From Cervus elaphus (Eukaryota; Chordata; Mammalia; Artiodactyla; Cervidae), in contig NC_057847.1 of NCBI RefSeq assembly GCF_910594005.1, forward strand, positions 22,542,001 to 22,606,000: 64,000 nt of DNA. Direction: 5' to 3'. Shown piece after piece: positions 1 to 12,671 of this stretch. The number at the start of each line of letters is the position of its first letter. Positions within the stretch are counted from its first letter, which is position 1. The notes under the pieces were generated by a model. The model was given only the letters and a program-made list of their open reading frames with translations. It was not told the origin of the DNA and searched no databases. The translations under genes and the position numbers were made by a program.

Positions 1-2893
1 AGTTCTATTCAAATGAGTCAGTTCTTTGCATCAGGTGGCCAAAGTGCTGGACTTTCAGTTTCAGCATCAGTCCTTCCAATGACTATTCAGGACTGATCTC
101 CTTTAGGATGGATCTCCTTGCTATCCAAGGGACTCTCAGGAGTCATCTCCAACACCACAGTTGGAGCATCAGTTGTTCAGTGATTTCTTTACAGTCCAAC
201 TCTCACATCCATACAAGACTACTGGAAAAACCATAGCTTTGACTAGACAGACCTTTCTTGACAAAGTAATCTCTCTGCTTTTTAATATGCTGTCTAAGTT
301 GGTCATAACTTTCCTTCCAAGAGCAAGCATCTTTTAATTTCATGGCTGCAGTCACCATCCACAGTGATTTTGGAGCCCCCCAAAATAAAGTCTGTCACTG
401 TTTCCACATCTATTTGCCATGAAGTGATGGAACCAGATGCCATGATCTTAGTTTTCTGAATGTTGAGCTTTAAGCCAACTTTTTCACTCTCCTCTTTCAC
501 TTTCACTTTCATCAAGAGGCTCTTTAGTTCTTCTTCACTTTCCTCTATAAAGGTGGTATCATCTGCATATCTGAGGTTACTGATATTTCTCCTGGAAATC
601 TTGATTCCAGCTTTTGCTCCTTCCAGCCCAGTGTTTCTCATGATGTGCCCTGAGTATAAGTTAAATAAGCAAGGTGACAATATACAGCCTTGACATACTC
701 CTTTTCCTATTTGGAACCAGTCTGTTTTCCATGTCCAGTTCTAACTGTTGCTTCCTGACCTTCATACAGATTTCTCAGGAGACAGGTCAGGTGGTCTGGT
801 ATTCCCATCTCTTTCAGAATTTTCCACAGTTTGTGGTTATCCACACAGTCAAAGGCTTTGGCATAGTCAATAAAGCAGAAGTAGATGTTTTTCTGGAACT
901 CTCTTGCTTTTTCGATGATCCAACAGATGTTGGCAATTTGATCTCTGGTTCCTCTGCCTTTTCTAAAACCAGCTTGAACATTTGGAAGTTCATGGTTCAC
1001 ATATTGCTGAAGCCTGGTTTGGAGAATTTTAAGCATTACTTTACTAGCGTGTGAGATGAGTGCAATTGTATGGTAGTTTGAACATTCTTTGGCATTGCCT
1101 TTCTTAGGGATTGGAATGAAAACTGACCTTTTCCAGTCCTGTGGCCACTGCTGAGTTTTCCAAATTTGCTGGCATATTGAGTGCAGCACTTTCACAGCAT
1201 CATCTTTCAGGATTTGAAATAGCTCAACTGGAATTCCATCACCTCCACTAGTTTTGTTCATAGTGATGCTTCCTAAGGCCCACTTGGCTTCTCATTCCAG
1301 CATGTCTGGCTCTAGGTGAGTGATCACACCATCATGATTATCTGGCTCATGAAGATCATTTTTGTATAGTTCTTCTGTGTATTCTTGCCACCTCTTCTTA
1401 GCATCTTCTGCTTCTGTTAGGTCCATACCATTTCTGTCCTTTATTGAACCCATCTTTACAGGAAATGTTCCCTTGGTATCTCTAATTTTCTTGAAGGGAT
1501 CTTGAGTCTTTCCCATTCTGTTGTTTTCCTCTATTTCTTTGCACTGATCACTGAGGAAGGCTTTCTTATCTCTCCTTGCTGTTCTTTGGAACTCTGCATT
1601 CAAATGGGAATATCTTTCCTTTTCTCCTTTGCCTCTTGCTTCTTTTCTTTTCACAGCTGTTTGTAAGACCTCCTCAGACAACCATTTTGCCTTTTTTCAT
1701 TTCTTTTTCTTGAGCATAGTCTTGATCACTGCCTCCTGTACAATGGTATGAACCTCCATCCATAGTTCTTCAGGCATTCTGTCTAATGTAATCAGATCTA
1801 ATCCCTTCAATCTATTTGTCACTTCCACTGTGTAGTAGTAAGGGATTTGATTTAGGTCATACCTGAATAGTCTAGTGGTTTTCCCTACTTTCTTCAATTT
1901 AAGCCTGAATTTGGCAATAAGGAGTTCATGATCTGAGCTAGAGTCAGCTCCCGGTCTTGTTTTTGCTGACTGTATAGAGCTTCTCCACCTTTGGCTTCAA
2001 AGAATATAATCAATCTGATTTCAGTGTTGACCATCTGGTGATGTCCATGTGTAGAGTCTTCCCTTGTGTTGTTGGAAGAGGGTGTTTGCTATGACCAGTG
2101 CGTTCTCTTGGCAGAACTCTATTAGCCTTTGCCCTGCTTCATTCTGTACTCCAAGGCCAAATTTGCCTGTTACTCCAGGTGTTTCTTGACTTCCTACTTT
2201 TGCATTCCAGCCCCCATAATGAAAAGGACATCTTTTTTTCAGTGTTCTAGAAGGTCTTGTAGGTCTTCATAGAACCGTTCAACTTCAGCTTCTTCAGCGT
2301 TACTGGTCAGGGCATAGACTTGGATTACTGTGATATTAAGTGGTTTGCCTTGGAAACAAACAGAAATCTTTCTGTTGTTTTGGAGATTGCATCCAAGTAC
2401 TGCATATCAGACTCTTTTTTTTTTTTTAACTATGATGGCTACTCCATTTCTTCTAAGGGATTCTTGCCCACAGTAGTAGATATAATGATCATCTGAGTTA
2501 ATTTCACCCATTCCAGTCCATTTTAGTTTGCTGATTCCTAAAATGTTGACATTCACTCTTGCCATCTCCTGTTTGACCACTTCCAATTTGCCTTGACTCA
2601 TGGACCTAACATTCCAGGTTCCTATGCAATATTGCTCTTTACAGCATCAGACCTTGCTTCTGTCACCAATCACATCCACAACTGGGTGTTGTTTTTGCTT
2701 TGGCTCCATCCCTTCATTCTTTCTGGAGTTATTTCTCCACTGATCTCCAGTAGCATATTGGGCACCTACCAACCTGGGGAGTTCACCTTTCAGTGTCCTA
2801 TCTTATTGCCTTTTCATTCTGCTCTTGGGGTTCTCAAGGCAAGAATACAGAAGTGGTTTGCCATTCCCTTCTCCAGTGGTCCACATTTTGTCA
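1..2893 (-). mobile_element. BovB LINE, 3' part of an interrupted antisense copy
   Basis: On the minus strand the element encodes, in order, the endonuclease start (motif MSQGKLEVVKQEMARVNVN near 2601-2545), the linker, and the reverse transcriptase with the catalytic RYADDTTF near 570. The frame is broken into several pieces (1897-1697, 1681-1292, 1261-707, 680-303), so it is dead. The true 3' end lies beyond position 1. The 5' continuation is at 4467-5330 on the other side of a second BovB inserted in the opposite orientation. Confidence 0.93.
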
Positions 2894-4466
2894 TACACAG
2901 AAAAATACACAAAAGAACTTTACAAAAAAGATCTTCACGACCCAGATAATCATGATGGTGTGATCACTCACCTAGAGCCAGACATCCTGGAATGTGAACT
3001 CAAGTGGGCCTTAGGAAGCATCACTATGAACAAAACTAGTGGAGGTGATGGAATTCTGGTTGAGCTAGTTCAGATTCTAAAAGATGATGCTGTGAAAGTG
3101 CCAGCAAATTTGGAAAACTCAGCAGTGGCCACAGGACTGGAAAAGGTCAGTTTTCATTCCAATCCCTAAGAAAGGCAATGCCAAAGAATGCTCAAACTAC
3201 CACACAATTGCACTTATCCCACATGCTAGCAAAGTAATGCTTAAAATTCTCCAAGCCAGGCTTCAACTATATGTGAACCATGAACTTCCAGATGTTCAAG
3301 CTGGTTTTAGAAAAGGCAGAGGAACCAGAGATCAAATTGCCAACATCCACTGGATCATCGAAAAAGCAAGAGAGTACCAGAAAAACATCTATTTCTGCTT
3401 TATTGACTATGCCAAAGCCTTTGACTGTGTCAATCACCACAAACTTTGGAAAATTCTGAAAGAGGTGGGCATACCAGACCACCTGACCTGCCTCTTAAGA
3501 AACCTGTATGCAGGTCGGGAAATAACAGTTAGAACCAGACATGGGACAACAGACTCGTTCCACATAGGAAAAGGAGTACGTCAAGGCTGTGTATTGTCAC
3601 CCTGCTTATTTAACTTATATGCAGAGTACATCATGAGAAATGCTGGACTGGAAGAAGCACAAGCAGGAATCAAGATTGCTGGGAGAAATATCAATAACCT
3701 CAGATATGCAGATGACACCACCCTTATGGCAGAAAGTGAAGAAGAACTAAAAAGCCTCCTGATGAAAGTGAAAGAGGAGAGTGAAAAAGTTGGCTTAAAG
3801 CTCAACATTCAGAAAACTAAGATCATGGCATCCGGTCCTGTCACTTCATGGCAAATAGATGGGGAAACAGTGGCAGATTTTATTTTTGGGGGCTCCAAAA
3901 TCACTGCAGATGGTGACTGCAGCCATGTAATTAAAAGATGCTTGCTCTTGGAAGGAAAGTTATGACCAACCTAGACAGCATATTAAAAAGCAGGGACATT
4001 TCTTTGCCAACAAAGGTCCATCTAGTCAAGGCTATGGTTTTTCCAGTAGTCATATATGGATGTGAGAGTTGGACTATAAAGAAAGCTGAGTGCTGAAGAA
4101 TTGATACTTTTGAACTGTGGTGTTGGAGAAGACTCTTGAGAGTCCCTTGGACTGCAAAGTTCCTTGGACTGATTTCCTGAATATTCATTGGAAGGACTGA
4201 TGTTGAAACTGAAACTCCAGTACTTTGGCCACCTATTGTAAAGAACTGACTCATTTGAAAAGACCCTGATTCTGGAAAGTTGGAAGGCAGGAGGAAAAGG
4301 GGACAACAGTGGATGAGATGGTTGGATGGCATCGCCGACTTAATGGACATGAGTTTGAGTGAACTCTGGAAGTTGGTGATGGACAGGGAGGCCTGGCGTG
4401 CTGCAGTCCGTGGGGTCGCAAATAGTCAAACATGACTGAGTGACTGAATTGAACTGATCTGAATTG
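2894..4466 (+). mobile_element. 5'-truncated BovB LINE nested in another BovB
   Basis: Plus-strand BovB beginning in the linker before the reverse transcriptase (LYKKDLHDPDNHDGVITHL) and ending with the typical BovB 3' end of repeated actga units near 4440-4465. The RT frame 3237-3965 is open for 242 codons and keeps RYADDTT, but a frameshift separates it from the upstream part (2825-3169). It splits an antisense BovB and is flanked by a roughly 72 bp direct repeat of host BovB sequence (2822-2893 and 4467-4538). Confidence 0.92.
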
Positions 4467-5330
4467 TTCATGGGGTTCTCAAGGCAAGGATACTGAAGTG
4501 GTTTGCCATTCTCTTCTCCAGTGGACCATGTTTTGTCAGAACTCTCCACCATGACCCGTCCGTCTTGGGTGGCCCTGCAGTGCATTGCTCACAGTTTCAC
4601 TGAGTTAGACAAAGCTGTGGCCCAAGTGATCAGATTGGTTAGTTTTCAGTGATTGTTATTTTCAGTCTCTGCCCTCTGATGGAGAAGGATAAGAGGCTTA
4701 TGGAAGCGTCCTGTAGGGAGAGACTGACTGAAGGGGAAACTGGGTCTTGTTCTGATGGGCAGGGCCATGCTCAGTAAATCTTGAATCCAGTTTCTGTTGA
4801 AGGGCAGGGCTGTGTTCCCTCCTGTTATTTGACCTGAGGCCAAACTATGGTGCAGGTAATGAAGATAATGATGACCTCCTTCAAAGGGTCCCATGCACTC
4901 ACTGCTACACTCAGTGCCCCCAACCCTGCAGCAGGCCACTGCCGACCCACACCTCCGCCAGAGACTCCTGGACACTCGCGGGCAAGTCTGGGTCAGTCTC
5001 TTGTGGGGTCACTGCTCCTTTCTCCTGGGTCCTGGTGCACACAAGGTTCTGTTTGTGCCCTCCAAGAGTCTGTTTCCCCAGTCCTGTTTAAGTTCCAGTG
5101 ACTCTATGGTGGGTTAATGGTGACCTCCTCCAAGAGGGCTTATGCCATACCCAGGTCTACTGCACCCAGAGCCCCTGCCTCCACAGCAGTCCACTGCTGA
5201 CCTGTACCTCCTCAGGAGACACCAAAACACAGTTCTGGCTCAGTTTCTATGGGGTCTCTGGGTCCTGGTGCGCACAAGGTATGTTTGAGGCCCCTGAGCA
5301 ACTCTGGAGGGTATGGGGTTTGATTTAAGA
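4467..5330 (-). mobile_element. BovB LINE, 5' part of the interrupted antisense copy
   Basis: Antisense BovB 5' region: at 4501-4590 the sequence reads the complement of the segment just upstream of the endonuclease ORF, then continues through the 5' leader to about 5330. It carries a few short open frames without domain content. Together with 1-2893 it would form one near-complete BovB once the nested copy is removed. The 5' boundary is approximate. Confidence 0.75.
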
Positions 5331-6391
5331 AAAGTATAACCCCAAAGATGGTGATTACTTATTTGATCAGTTGTATTTTCTTTTTGGTAGCAGGAATATC
5401 TGTTTGAGCATAGCATTTTTTTTAAGTTGTTTTTAAATTAGAAAAAAGAAGAAAACAGAGAAACCAGGCCAACCAGTGCTTGACAAATATGCAAATCAAA
5501 AAGGCTTCTGTCCATGGAACTTTTCCAAAGAACAGTCATAGATGCTTGCGGATATTTTGTTTACTTTCTGTACTGCCTTCCCCAGGGGGGTGTAATGCCT
5601 AGGGCTGATCAACAGCCAGAGGAACTTGGAACTGTTTGTTCAATTTCATTGACCTATAAGCCACTTATGATGTTTCTCTTGTAAGATTCCCTTTTTAGTG
5701 TATGTGTGCATTTATATATTTATTTAATCTACATTCATTTAGTGCATCTATAATAAAAATCAAAATTGAAATTAGAGAATAGATTTTTAAAATTTAGAAA
5801 CTAAGAACCATTCGAATTGCCCAAGTCAAGAATAAAACATGTACCTTATTCTCATTTGTTTGTGCTTTCATCTATTTTTTATTGGTCATAACCTCCATAG
5901 TGACCCTACATATCCCATTAGACTGCATCAAAATTTTTTAGCTGTTTTTGCTGTTTCAGTTTTTTAACCCAGGTGTCTGACTGTAAATAATTTTCAACTT
6001 GGGCACATTATATTTTTAATAAATTCCTTTTAAAAATATAAGTTGTTTGGCCATGGCTGCCTAGAGTTTTGCTTTTCAAACAAAGATATTTTTGAAATTG
6101 AAAGGGGCTACTTTTAATAATTGTCGCATGACAACAAGTTCAATCAGAGTGGGATGGTCCCATGACAACTGGGACATACACGTGTCCTAAGTTATACTCC
6201 CCAACACTCATCCTGGTGCCTAAAATTTCTATCATTACAGTGTTGTTTCAAATGAAAAGATTTTGATTCCAGGAATCTTCTTTCTGAACTAGAGATAAAT
6301 TACATGGGAACACAGATATGTTAATCTATCACCAGCCGTTAATAGCTTGGCAGAAAATAACTAGCTGACTTGTTTCAGAGATCAGTCTGGG

Positions 6392-6606
6392 CCAGAAGTT
6401 AGCAATTTTTTTTTTCTGTAAAGAGCCAGCTGGTAAATATTGTCAACTTCATGAGCCATGGGGTCTCTGCTCAACCCTACTGTCATAGCAAAAAGCAGCC
6501 ATAAGTAATATTTAAATCAATGAGTGGGCTCTGTTAAAATAAAACTCTATTTTTAAAAAACAGATAGAGCCAGATTTGACTTACAGTGTTTTTTTGCCTA
6601 CTGTGG
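6392..6606 (+). mobile_element. hAT-like non-autonomous DNA transposon remnant
   Basis: Contains the recognisable string ctgtaaagagccagctggta, then gagccatggggtctctgc, then a stretch matching the widespread mammalian element that ends with 'cagatttggcccat...tgcc'. Both ends are decayed. I recognise the element type from mammalian genomes but do not name the family with confidence. Confidence 0.5.
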
Positions 6607-7067
6607 CTCTGGAGGAATGGGAGGCAAGCAGGTGAGTTTATAGCTATATAAAACTGTATATATACAGAACTATAAAACTTCTTTGCCATTTATCTTGCTG
6701 TCCTCAAGGCCAAGGCCCGTGTGTTTGTTGCCTTAAGGACTCAATATTCTGGTAACTTTGAGATTATAAACTTAATCTCAGATTGCCCTAAATTCAGAAA
6801 ATCTGTGAGGGAATTCCACTGGCAATCTTGTGTTCTTGAATATATGACTTAGAGTAAGATTTCTGTGAAAAATCTTAAGATTTACTCCTGAATGTTTTTG
6901 AAGCCCTTTGCGGTTTGATGGTTTGGAACCTGACTAACTTTATGCACCATATGGAGCCAAGGATGGTGTTTTGCCACATCCTTGATCATATATGGCTGAC
7001 AGTCAACAATGCGTTTGTCTTCAAAGCTTCATTGCTCTGTTTATATTTAATCACTGTCTTGATGAAA

Positions 7068-8525
7068 CTCAACAAAGCTAGTGGAGGTGATGGAATTCCA
7101 GTTGAGCTATTTCAAATCCTGAAAGATGATGCTGTGAAAGTGCTGCACTCAATATGCCAGCAAATTTGGAAAACTCAGCAGTGCCCCCAGGACTGGAAAA
7201 GGTCAGTTTTCATTCCAATCCCTAAGAAAGGCAGTGCCAAAGAATGCTCAAATTGCACTCATCTCACACGCTAGTAAAGTAATGCTTAAAATTCTCCAAG
7301 CCAGGCTTCAGCAATACGTGAACCATGAACTTCCAGATGTTCAAGCTGGTTTTAGAAAAGGCAGAGGAACCAGAGATCAAATTGCCAACATCTGTTGGAT
7401 CATCGAAAAAGCAAGAGAGTTCCAGTAAAACATCTATTTCTGCTTTATTGAGTATGGCAAAGCCTTTGACTGTGTGGATCACAGTAAACTGTGGAAAATT
7501 CTGAAAGAGATGGGCATACCAGACCACCTGACCCACCTCTTAAGAAACTTATATGCAGGTCAGGAAACAACAGTTAGAACCAGACATGGAACAACAGACT
7601 GGTTTCAAATAGGAAAAGGAGTACGTCAAGGCTGTATATTGTCACCCTGCTTATTTAACTTATATGCAGAGTACATCATGAGAAATGCTGGGCTGGAAGA
7701 AGCACAAGCTGGAATCAAGACTGCTGAGAGAAATATCAATAACCTCAGATATACATATGACACCACCCTTATGGCAGAAAGTGAAGAAGAACTAAAGAGC
7801 CTCTTGATGAAAGTGAAAGTGAAAGAGGAGAGTGAAAAAGACGGCTTAAAGCTCAACATTCAGAAAACTAAGATCATGACATCCGGTCCTGTCACTTCAT
7901 GGCAAATAGATGGGGAAACAGTGGCTGACTTTATTTTTCTGGGCTCCAAAATCACTGCAGATGGTGACTGCAGCCATGAAATTAAAAGATGCTTGCTCTT
8001 GGAAGGAAAGTTATGACCAACCTAGACAGCATATTAAAAAGCAGAGACATTACTTTGCCAACAAAGGTCCATCTAGTCAAGGCTGTGGTTTTTCCAGTGG
8101 TCACATATGGATGTGAGAGTTGGACTATAAAGAAAGCTGAGAGCGGAAGAATTGATGCTTTTGAACTGTGGTGTTGGAGAAGACTCTGGAGAGTCCCTTG
8201 GACTGCAAGGAGATCCAACCAGTCCATCCTAAAGGAGATCAGTCCTGGGTGTTCATTGGAAGGGCTGATGTTGAAGCTGAAACTCCAATTCTTTGGTCAC
8301 CTGATGCAAAGAGCTGACTCATTTGAAAAGACCCTGATGCTGGGAAAGACTGAGGGCAGGAGAAGGGGACGACAGAGGATGAGCTAGTTGAATGGCATCA
8401 CCGACTCAATCATGAGCCTGGGTGGACTCCGGGAGTTGGTGATGGGTAGGGAGGCCTGGCGTGCTGTGGTTCATGGGGTCACAACGAGTCGGACATGACT
8501 GAGTGACTGAACTGAACTGAACTGA
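7068..8525 (+). mobile_element. 5'-truncated BovB LINE
   Basis: Starts within the RT region (NKASGGDGIPVELFQILKDD) and reaches the 3' end of repeated actga units. It has an in-frame TAA at 7426-7428 after KAREFQ, and the catalytic YADD box is changed to Y-T-Y-D (RYTYDTT) near 7748-7768, so the active-site aspartate pair is lost. Frames of 180 and 132 codons persist downstream. No clear target-site duplication was found. Confidence 0.93.
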
Positions 8526-8644
8526 AGCCTGCTTCTCTTTTATTCTTGCATTGTTTGTTATCAGCTAATTGTTGTATTTCTCTTACCCACCATTTCAGAT
8601 TCCCATCTGTGTCTCTGAAAAATACTCTTTTACATAAGTTATTG

Positions 8645-8855
8645 GAGGTTCCTAGTTTGCTCAGTGTTAAAGAATCTGCCTGCCAATGCATAAGAGACTC
8701 AGGTTCGATCTCTGGGGTCAGAAGATCCCCTGGAGTAGGAATTGGCAACCAGCTCCAATATTCTTGCCTGTAAAATTCCATAGACAGAGGAGCCTGGTGG
8801 GCTACAGTCCATGGGGTGGCAAAGACTCGGTGGACTGAGCATGCACACACACACA
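8645..8855 (+). mobile_element. Bov-tA SINE
   Basis: tRNA-derived ruminant SINE: agaatctgcctgccaatgc head, ggttcgatctctgggg B-box-like segment, middle aagatcccctggag and tail ggagcctggtgggctacag. Ends in a short (AC) run. The head is more diverged than the body. Confidence 0.88.
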
Positions 8856-9460
8856 ATAGCCCATAATAGCTTTGTTCAACTGTAATTAACTTTACAGAAG
8901 CAAATTTATGTTATTTCATGTGTAAAAGTATTTTTATATACTTCATACATTTTCCAAGTATGTAAGTACTTCATCTCCTTTTTGCTTATACTTTTACTCA
9001 ATTAATTGCCAAAAGCATTTAAGGCAACCCTCAGCAAAAATACGAAAATTCATAGTGAACAAATATTTTCTGAGTGCTAACTGTATGCCAGACACATACT
9101 GGAATGCAAGGCAAACTTTCAAATCAAAAGGAAGAAAGAGAAAGTAGATGTAAGTAAAATGCAACCAAATCAACAAACTCAAAACCAAATTGTGCTGCAA
9201 GAAATGATACAACTTTGAACCTAGGGATTTTTTCTGAGCTTTTCAAAAGCCAAAGTAAAAGGTAAAAATGAGTAGATTTTATAATTCCTTTGGCTTAGTA
9301 AAAGGAACACATCAAGAAAATTTCCTGCTGTTTTTCAGAATTAGGTTTCAAGGTGTCTGTTCCCGATTCACAAATGTGAATTTTGAAAACATTTGCTTTC
9401 TCTTACAGTCTAATTTTCACTTTTAAGTTTAATTTTTTTTTCTCTTTAAAATATTAATTC

Positions 9461-9577
9461 TTGGGAATTCCCTGGCTGTCCAGTGGTCAGAGCTGCACAG
9501 TGTCATTGCTGAGGGCCGTGCTTCCATCCCTGATTGGGGAACTAAGATCCCATAAGCCATGTGACACAGCCAGATGT
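9461..9577 (+). mobile_element. CHR-like tRNA-derived SINE (cetartiodactyl)
   Basis: Shows the features ttccctggctgtccagtggt, a purine/pyrimidine core and ggggaactaagatccca near the end, typical of the cetartiodactyl CHR-type SINE. The flanks ttaattctt and ttagttctt could be a decayed target duplication. Confidence 0.65.
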
Positions 9578-9784
9578 TTTTAAGAAATTAGTTCTTTTAA
9601 GTTTAGAGACCTTATTTTGTATCTCTCTATCTTTGCTATCCAGTACTTGATACACATTGGACGATCAATATTTAGCCAAAGATGCATCAAAATTAGTATT
9701 ATCCTCATTTTTCTTCTAAAGACACAAGAACCTAAAAATCATAAAAGTTGTGAGGTTAGGGAACATAATCTATAGTACTGCTTT

Positions 9785-10510
9785 CACTTCTGATACCAAT
9801 TACAAGCTCAGGAATCCTCAAGACCATGCTCAAACTCCATAATTTGCTAGAAGGTCTCACAGAATTCACTGAAAGCTGTTACACACATGGTCATGGTTTA
9901 TTATGAGAAAAAAATACAAATTGAAGTCAACCAAGGGAGAGGTGCATAGGCAGAGCCCAGAAAGGTCCAAAAGTGGTGCTTCCAGTTGTCATCTCTCCAT
10001 GGAGCCATGGAGAACATTAACTTCTCCCAGCAGTGATATGAGACAACATGCATCAAATGTTGCCGGCTAGGGAAGGTCACTCGAACCTTGGCATCCAGAG
10101 TCTTAGCTGGGGCTTGGTCACTAAAACCTATTTAACCACCCACATGGCTGCCCTCTGTCTCCATGCCCTCTGGAGGTCAACTGATATCATGTGACCCAAA
10201 GCCTCCACCCTAAATCACATTGTTGATGTGGCTCAAAGCCACTATGCTAAGTTATGTTGTTATTGTCTGGCTTGCCCAGGACACCCAGGTAAACAAAGAC
10301 ACTTTATCAAGGCTGGACATTCCAAGGACTTAGAGGTTACCTCCCAGGAGACAAGAGCAAAGACCAGACCTTTCTTTGGGTAAGCATACTTCTTTCCTAC
10401 GCACAAGGTCAACACCATGGTTAATGAATCAAATATCTGATGTTGACCAGGACACCATGGGCTGGTTTTATGGGGAACACAACTAGTACTTTCCATGATA
10501 TAGAGTGCTA
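9785..10510. mobile_element. Old LTR-like mammalian repeat (family not named)
   Basis: The segments gaaagctgttacacacatgg, catggtttattatgag and cttccagttgtc resemble an old mammalian endogenous-retrovirus LTR type. No protein-coding part is present, so at most it is a solitary LTR remnant. Boundaries and orientation are uncertain. Confidence 0.35.
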
Positions 10511-11256
10511 AAGTTGAAATAAGCATAATCCTTGACTTTCCCTTTACTCTTTAAACATGAATTTAGAAAATAAACCCTATAATAAAATAAAATAATTGAC
10601 CCTGTTTTTCTTTTGAGCATGTGATTTATGTTAGAATAAAAAGTTCAAGCATCCTAGAAAAAAAATTATTTCTTCCTTTTAATGGTTTTAAAAAGCTGTC
10701 TTTTACATTTCAAGAGTTCTGACGTTTCATTGAGGTCATTGTTTATCTTATCCATTCTCTTTATGATTCTAGAGCTGTAAGTTACATAGCTTTAAGATTT
10801 TAGGATTTCATGTTACATTTCTTTTAAGCTTCTATTCCTCAGAGGGATTTTTTTTTAATTCTTAAAAGATCTTTCTTCTTTTTTAATCTCTGAACATTTT
10901 TCAGGTTTGTTTCTTAAGGTATAGAAAGCATAAGTTCACTTTTTATTCCAGGGAGCACTAATTTTGATGATCCAGGGCAAATTTAGCTCCCTCTGTAAAG
11001 TAAGCTCCATGCATGCAGGAATTTTTTTTTTTTTTTACTTTCATATGTGTAGCCCTGGTGCCTATTTCACTACTTGACAAATGCACTCAGTACATATTTG
11101 TTGTGTCAAATAACAGTTTTCAAAAAGTTGAAAACCTAATCCTTGCAAAAAGCTAAAACAAGATGCAGTTAACTCACTAATGAGAAAAGTCAACAAGACA
11201 GTGGTCAGTTCTAAAATAGGCACTGAAGGAATGCAGGCACAAGATTGCCGTGTGGT

Positions 11257-11469
11257 TGCTTACTAAGTTGCTTCAGTCGTCTGACTGTTTGTGACCTGAT
11301 GGACTGTAGGCTGCCAGGCTCCTCCTCTGTCCATGGGATTCTCCAGGCAAGAATACTGGGGTGGGTTGCCACGCCCTCCTCTGGGGGATTTTCCTGATCC
11401 AGGGATCAAGCCCACATCTATTACTTCTCCTGTATTGGCAGGCAGGTTCTTTACCACCTGTATCTTCCA
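11257..11469 (-). mobile_element. Bov-tA SINE, antisense, left arm of a head-to-head pair
   Basis: Complement of Bov-tA: ttgcttcagtcg tail, ggctcctcctctgtccatgg, ctccaggcaagaatactgg and the head complement ggcaggttctttaccacc. It abuts the plus-strand copy at 11471 with practically no spacer. Confidence 0.92.
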
Positions 11470-11470
11470 G

Positions 11471-11676
11471 GGCTTCCCTGGTGGTTCAGATGGTAAAGAA
11501 TCTGCCTGTAATGCAGGAGACCAGAGTTCAATTCCTAGATCAGGAAGATCCCCTGGAGGAGGGAATGGTTATCCACTCTCCAGTATTCTTGCCTGAAGAA
11601 TCCCATGGATAGAGGAGCCTGGCAGACTATAGTCCACGGGGTTGCAAAGAGTCGGACATAACTAACACTTTCACTG
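11471..11676 (+). mobile_element. Bov-tA SINE, right arm of a head-to-head pair
   Basis: Full-length Bov-tA from ggcttccctggtggttcaga to the tail gtcggacataactaacac. Its head faces the head of the antisense copy, giving an inverted repeat of about 200 bp per arm. Confidence 0.93.
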
Positions 11677-12371
11677 TCTTCTAGGACAATAAAATTTTAA
11701 ATTATGGGCTTATCTTTTCTTCTGCACAGAAGCCATTCCCATTTCTACTTGAATAAAATTCATTTGCATTGCTACAGGACACAAATCATTTTCATAATGT
11801 CAAGCTATTCTTTCTTGCCCCAGTGACTTCCTGAGTGACAGCATTCACCCTCCTTGTTTTGAGCTTCTGTTCAGTTATTGCCCAGTTATTACTGGGTACC
11901 CATCCTCAGCATATGTGTTCAAACCACAAGCCTCATGATGATTTCCCTGTGTTTACTCCTTATCTCCTTTCCATGTAGACCAGTCACATTCAGATTACAA
12001 GGGGCAAGCTTCCTGAATGCCACAAGTTACCCTCCGTATGACCCTCAATAAAGGCCTTTACCCAGGCGTCCTTGGTCTGCCCTCTTCCTTTTGTGACCTG
12101 TAGTGACCAAACTTTGAGCTTTGGGTGGCTTTCTGTGGTCTTTTGGGCATGCTATGCCCTCCTGTCCAGGACCTGTATGATAAATCATTTAGTTTCACAT
12201 GCCTTTCTGAGTGTAATTTCTGTAGCTGTGTTTAGAGTGAGCCTCAAAGACCCCACAAAGGGGACTTACCCCCCATTTACAATCCAGTTGATATCAGTTT
12301 TTCAGAAATTAACCTCTATCCTTTCAGAATTGTAAAGTATTCTAATCAGTAGTAAAAATTAAGCCAAGTAA

Positions 12372-12671
12372 AGTTCAGGTATGACCTAAATCAAATCTGT
12401 TATGATTATACAGTGAAAGTAATAAATAGATTCAAGGGATTAGATCTGATAAAGCGCCTGAAGAACTATGGATGGAGATTTGTGACACTGTACAGGAGGC
12501 AAAACCATCCCAAAGAGAAATGTGAGAAGGCATAGTGATTGAGGAGGCTTTACAAATAGCTGAGAAAAGAAGAGAAGTGAAAGGTAAGGGAGAAAGAGAA
12601 AGATATACCCAACTGAATGCAGAATTGCAGAGAGAACAAGGAGAGATAAGAAAGCCTTTTTAAGTGAACAA
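12372..12671 (+). mobile_element. BovB linker fragment, plus strand, part of a rearranged BovB
   Basis: Matches the BovB segment between endonuclease and RT: ttcaggtatgacctaaatc at the start, ggagataagaaagcc near the end. Several stops and frameshifts. It joins directly to an antisense BovB at 12672, and covers the very part that the antisense copy lacks. Confidence 0.85.

Noticed and set aside
3237..3965. 242-codon open frame as a host gene
   Set aside because: It is BovB reverse transcriptase (RYADDTT box) within a truncated LINE copy.
12020..12340. LTR-like or transcript-end signal (aataaa near 12046) with an open frame at 12072-12335
   Set aside because: No second LTR, no target duplication and no domain; a lone aataaa in AT-rich intron is expected by chance.
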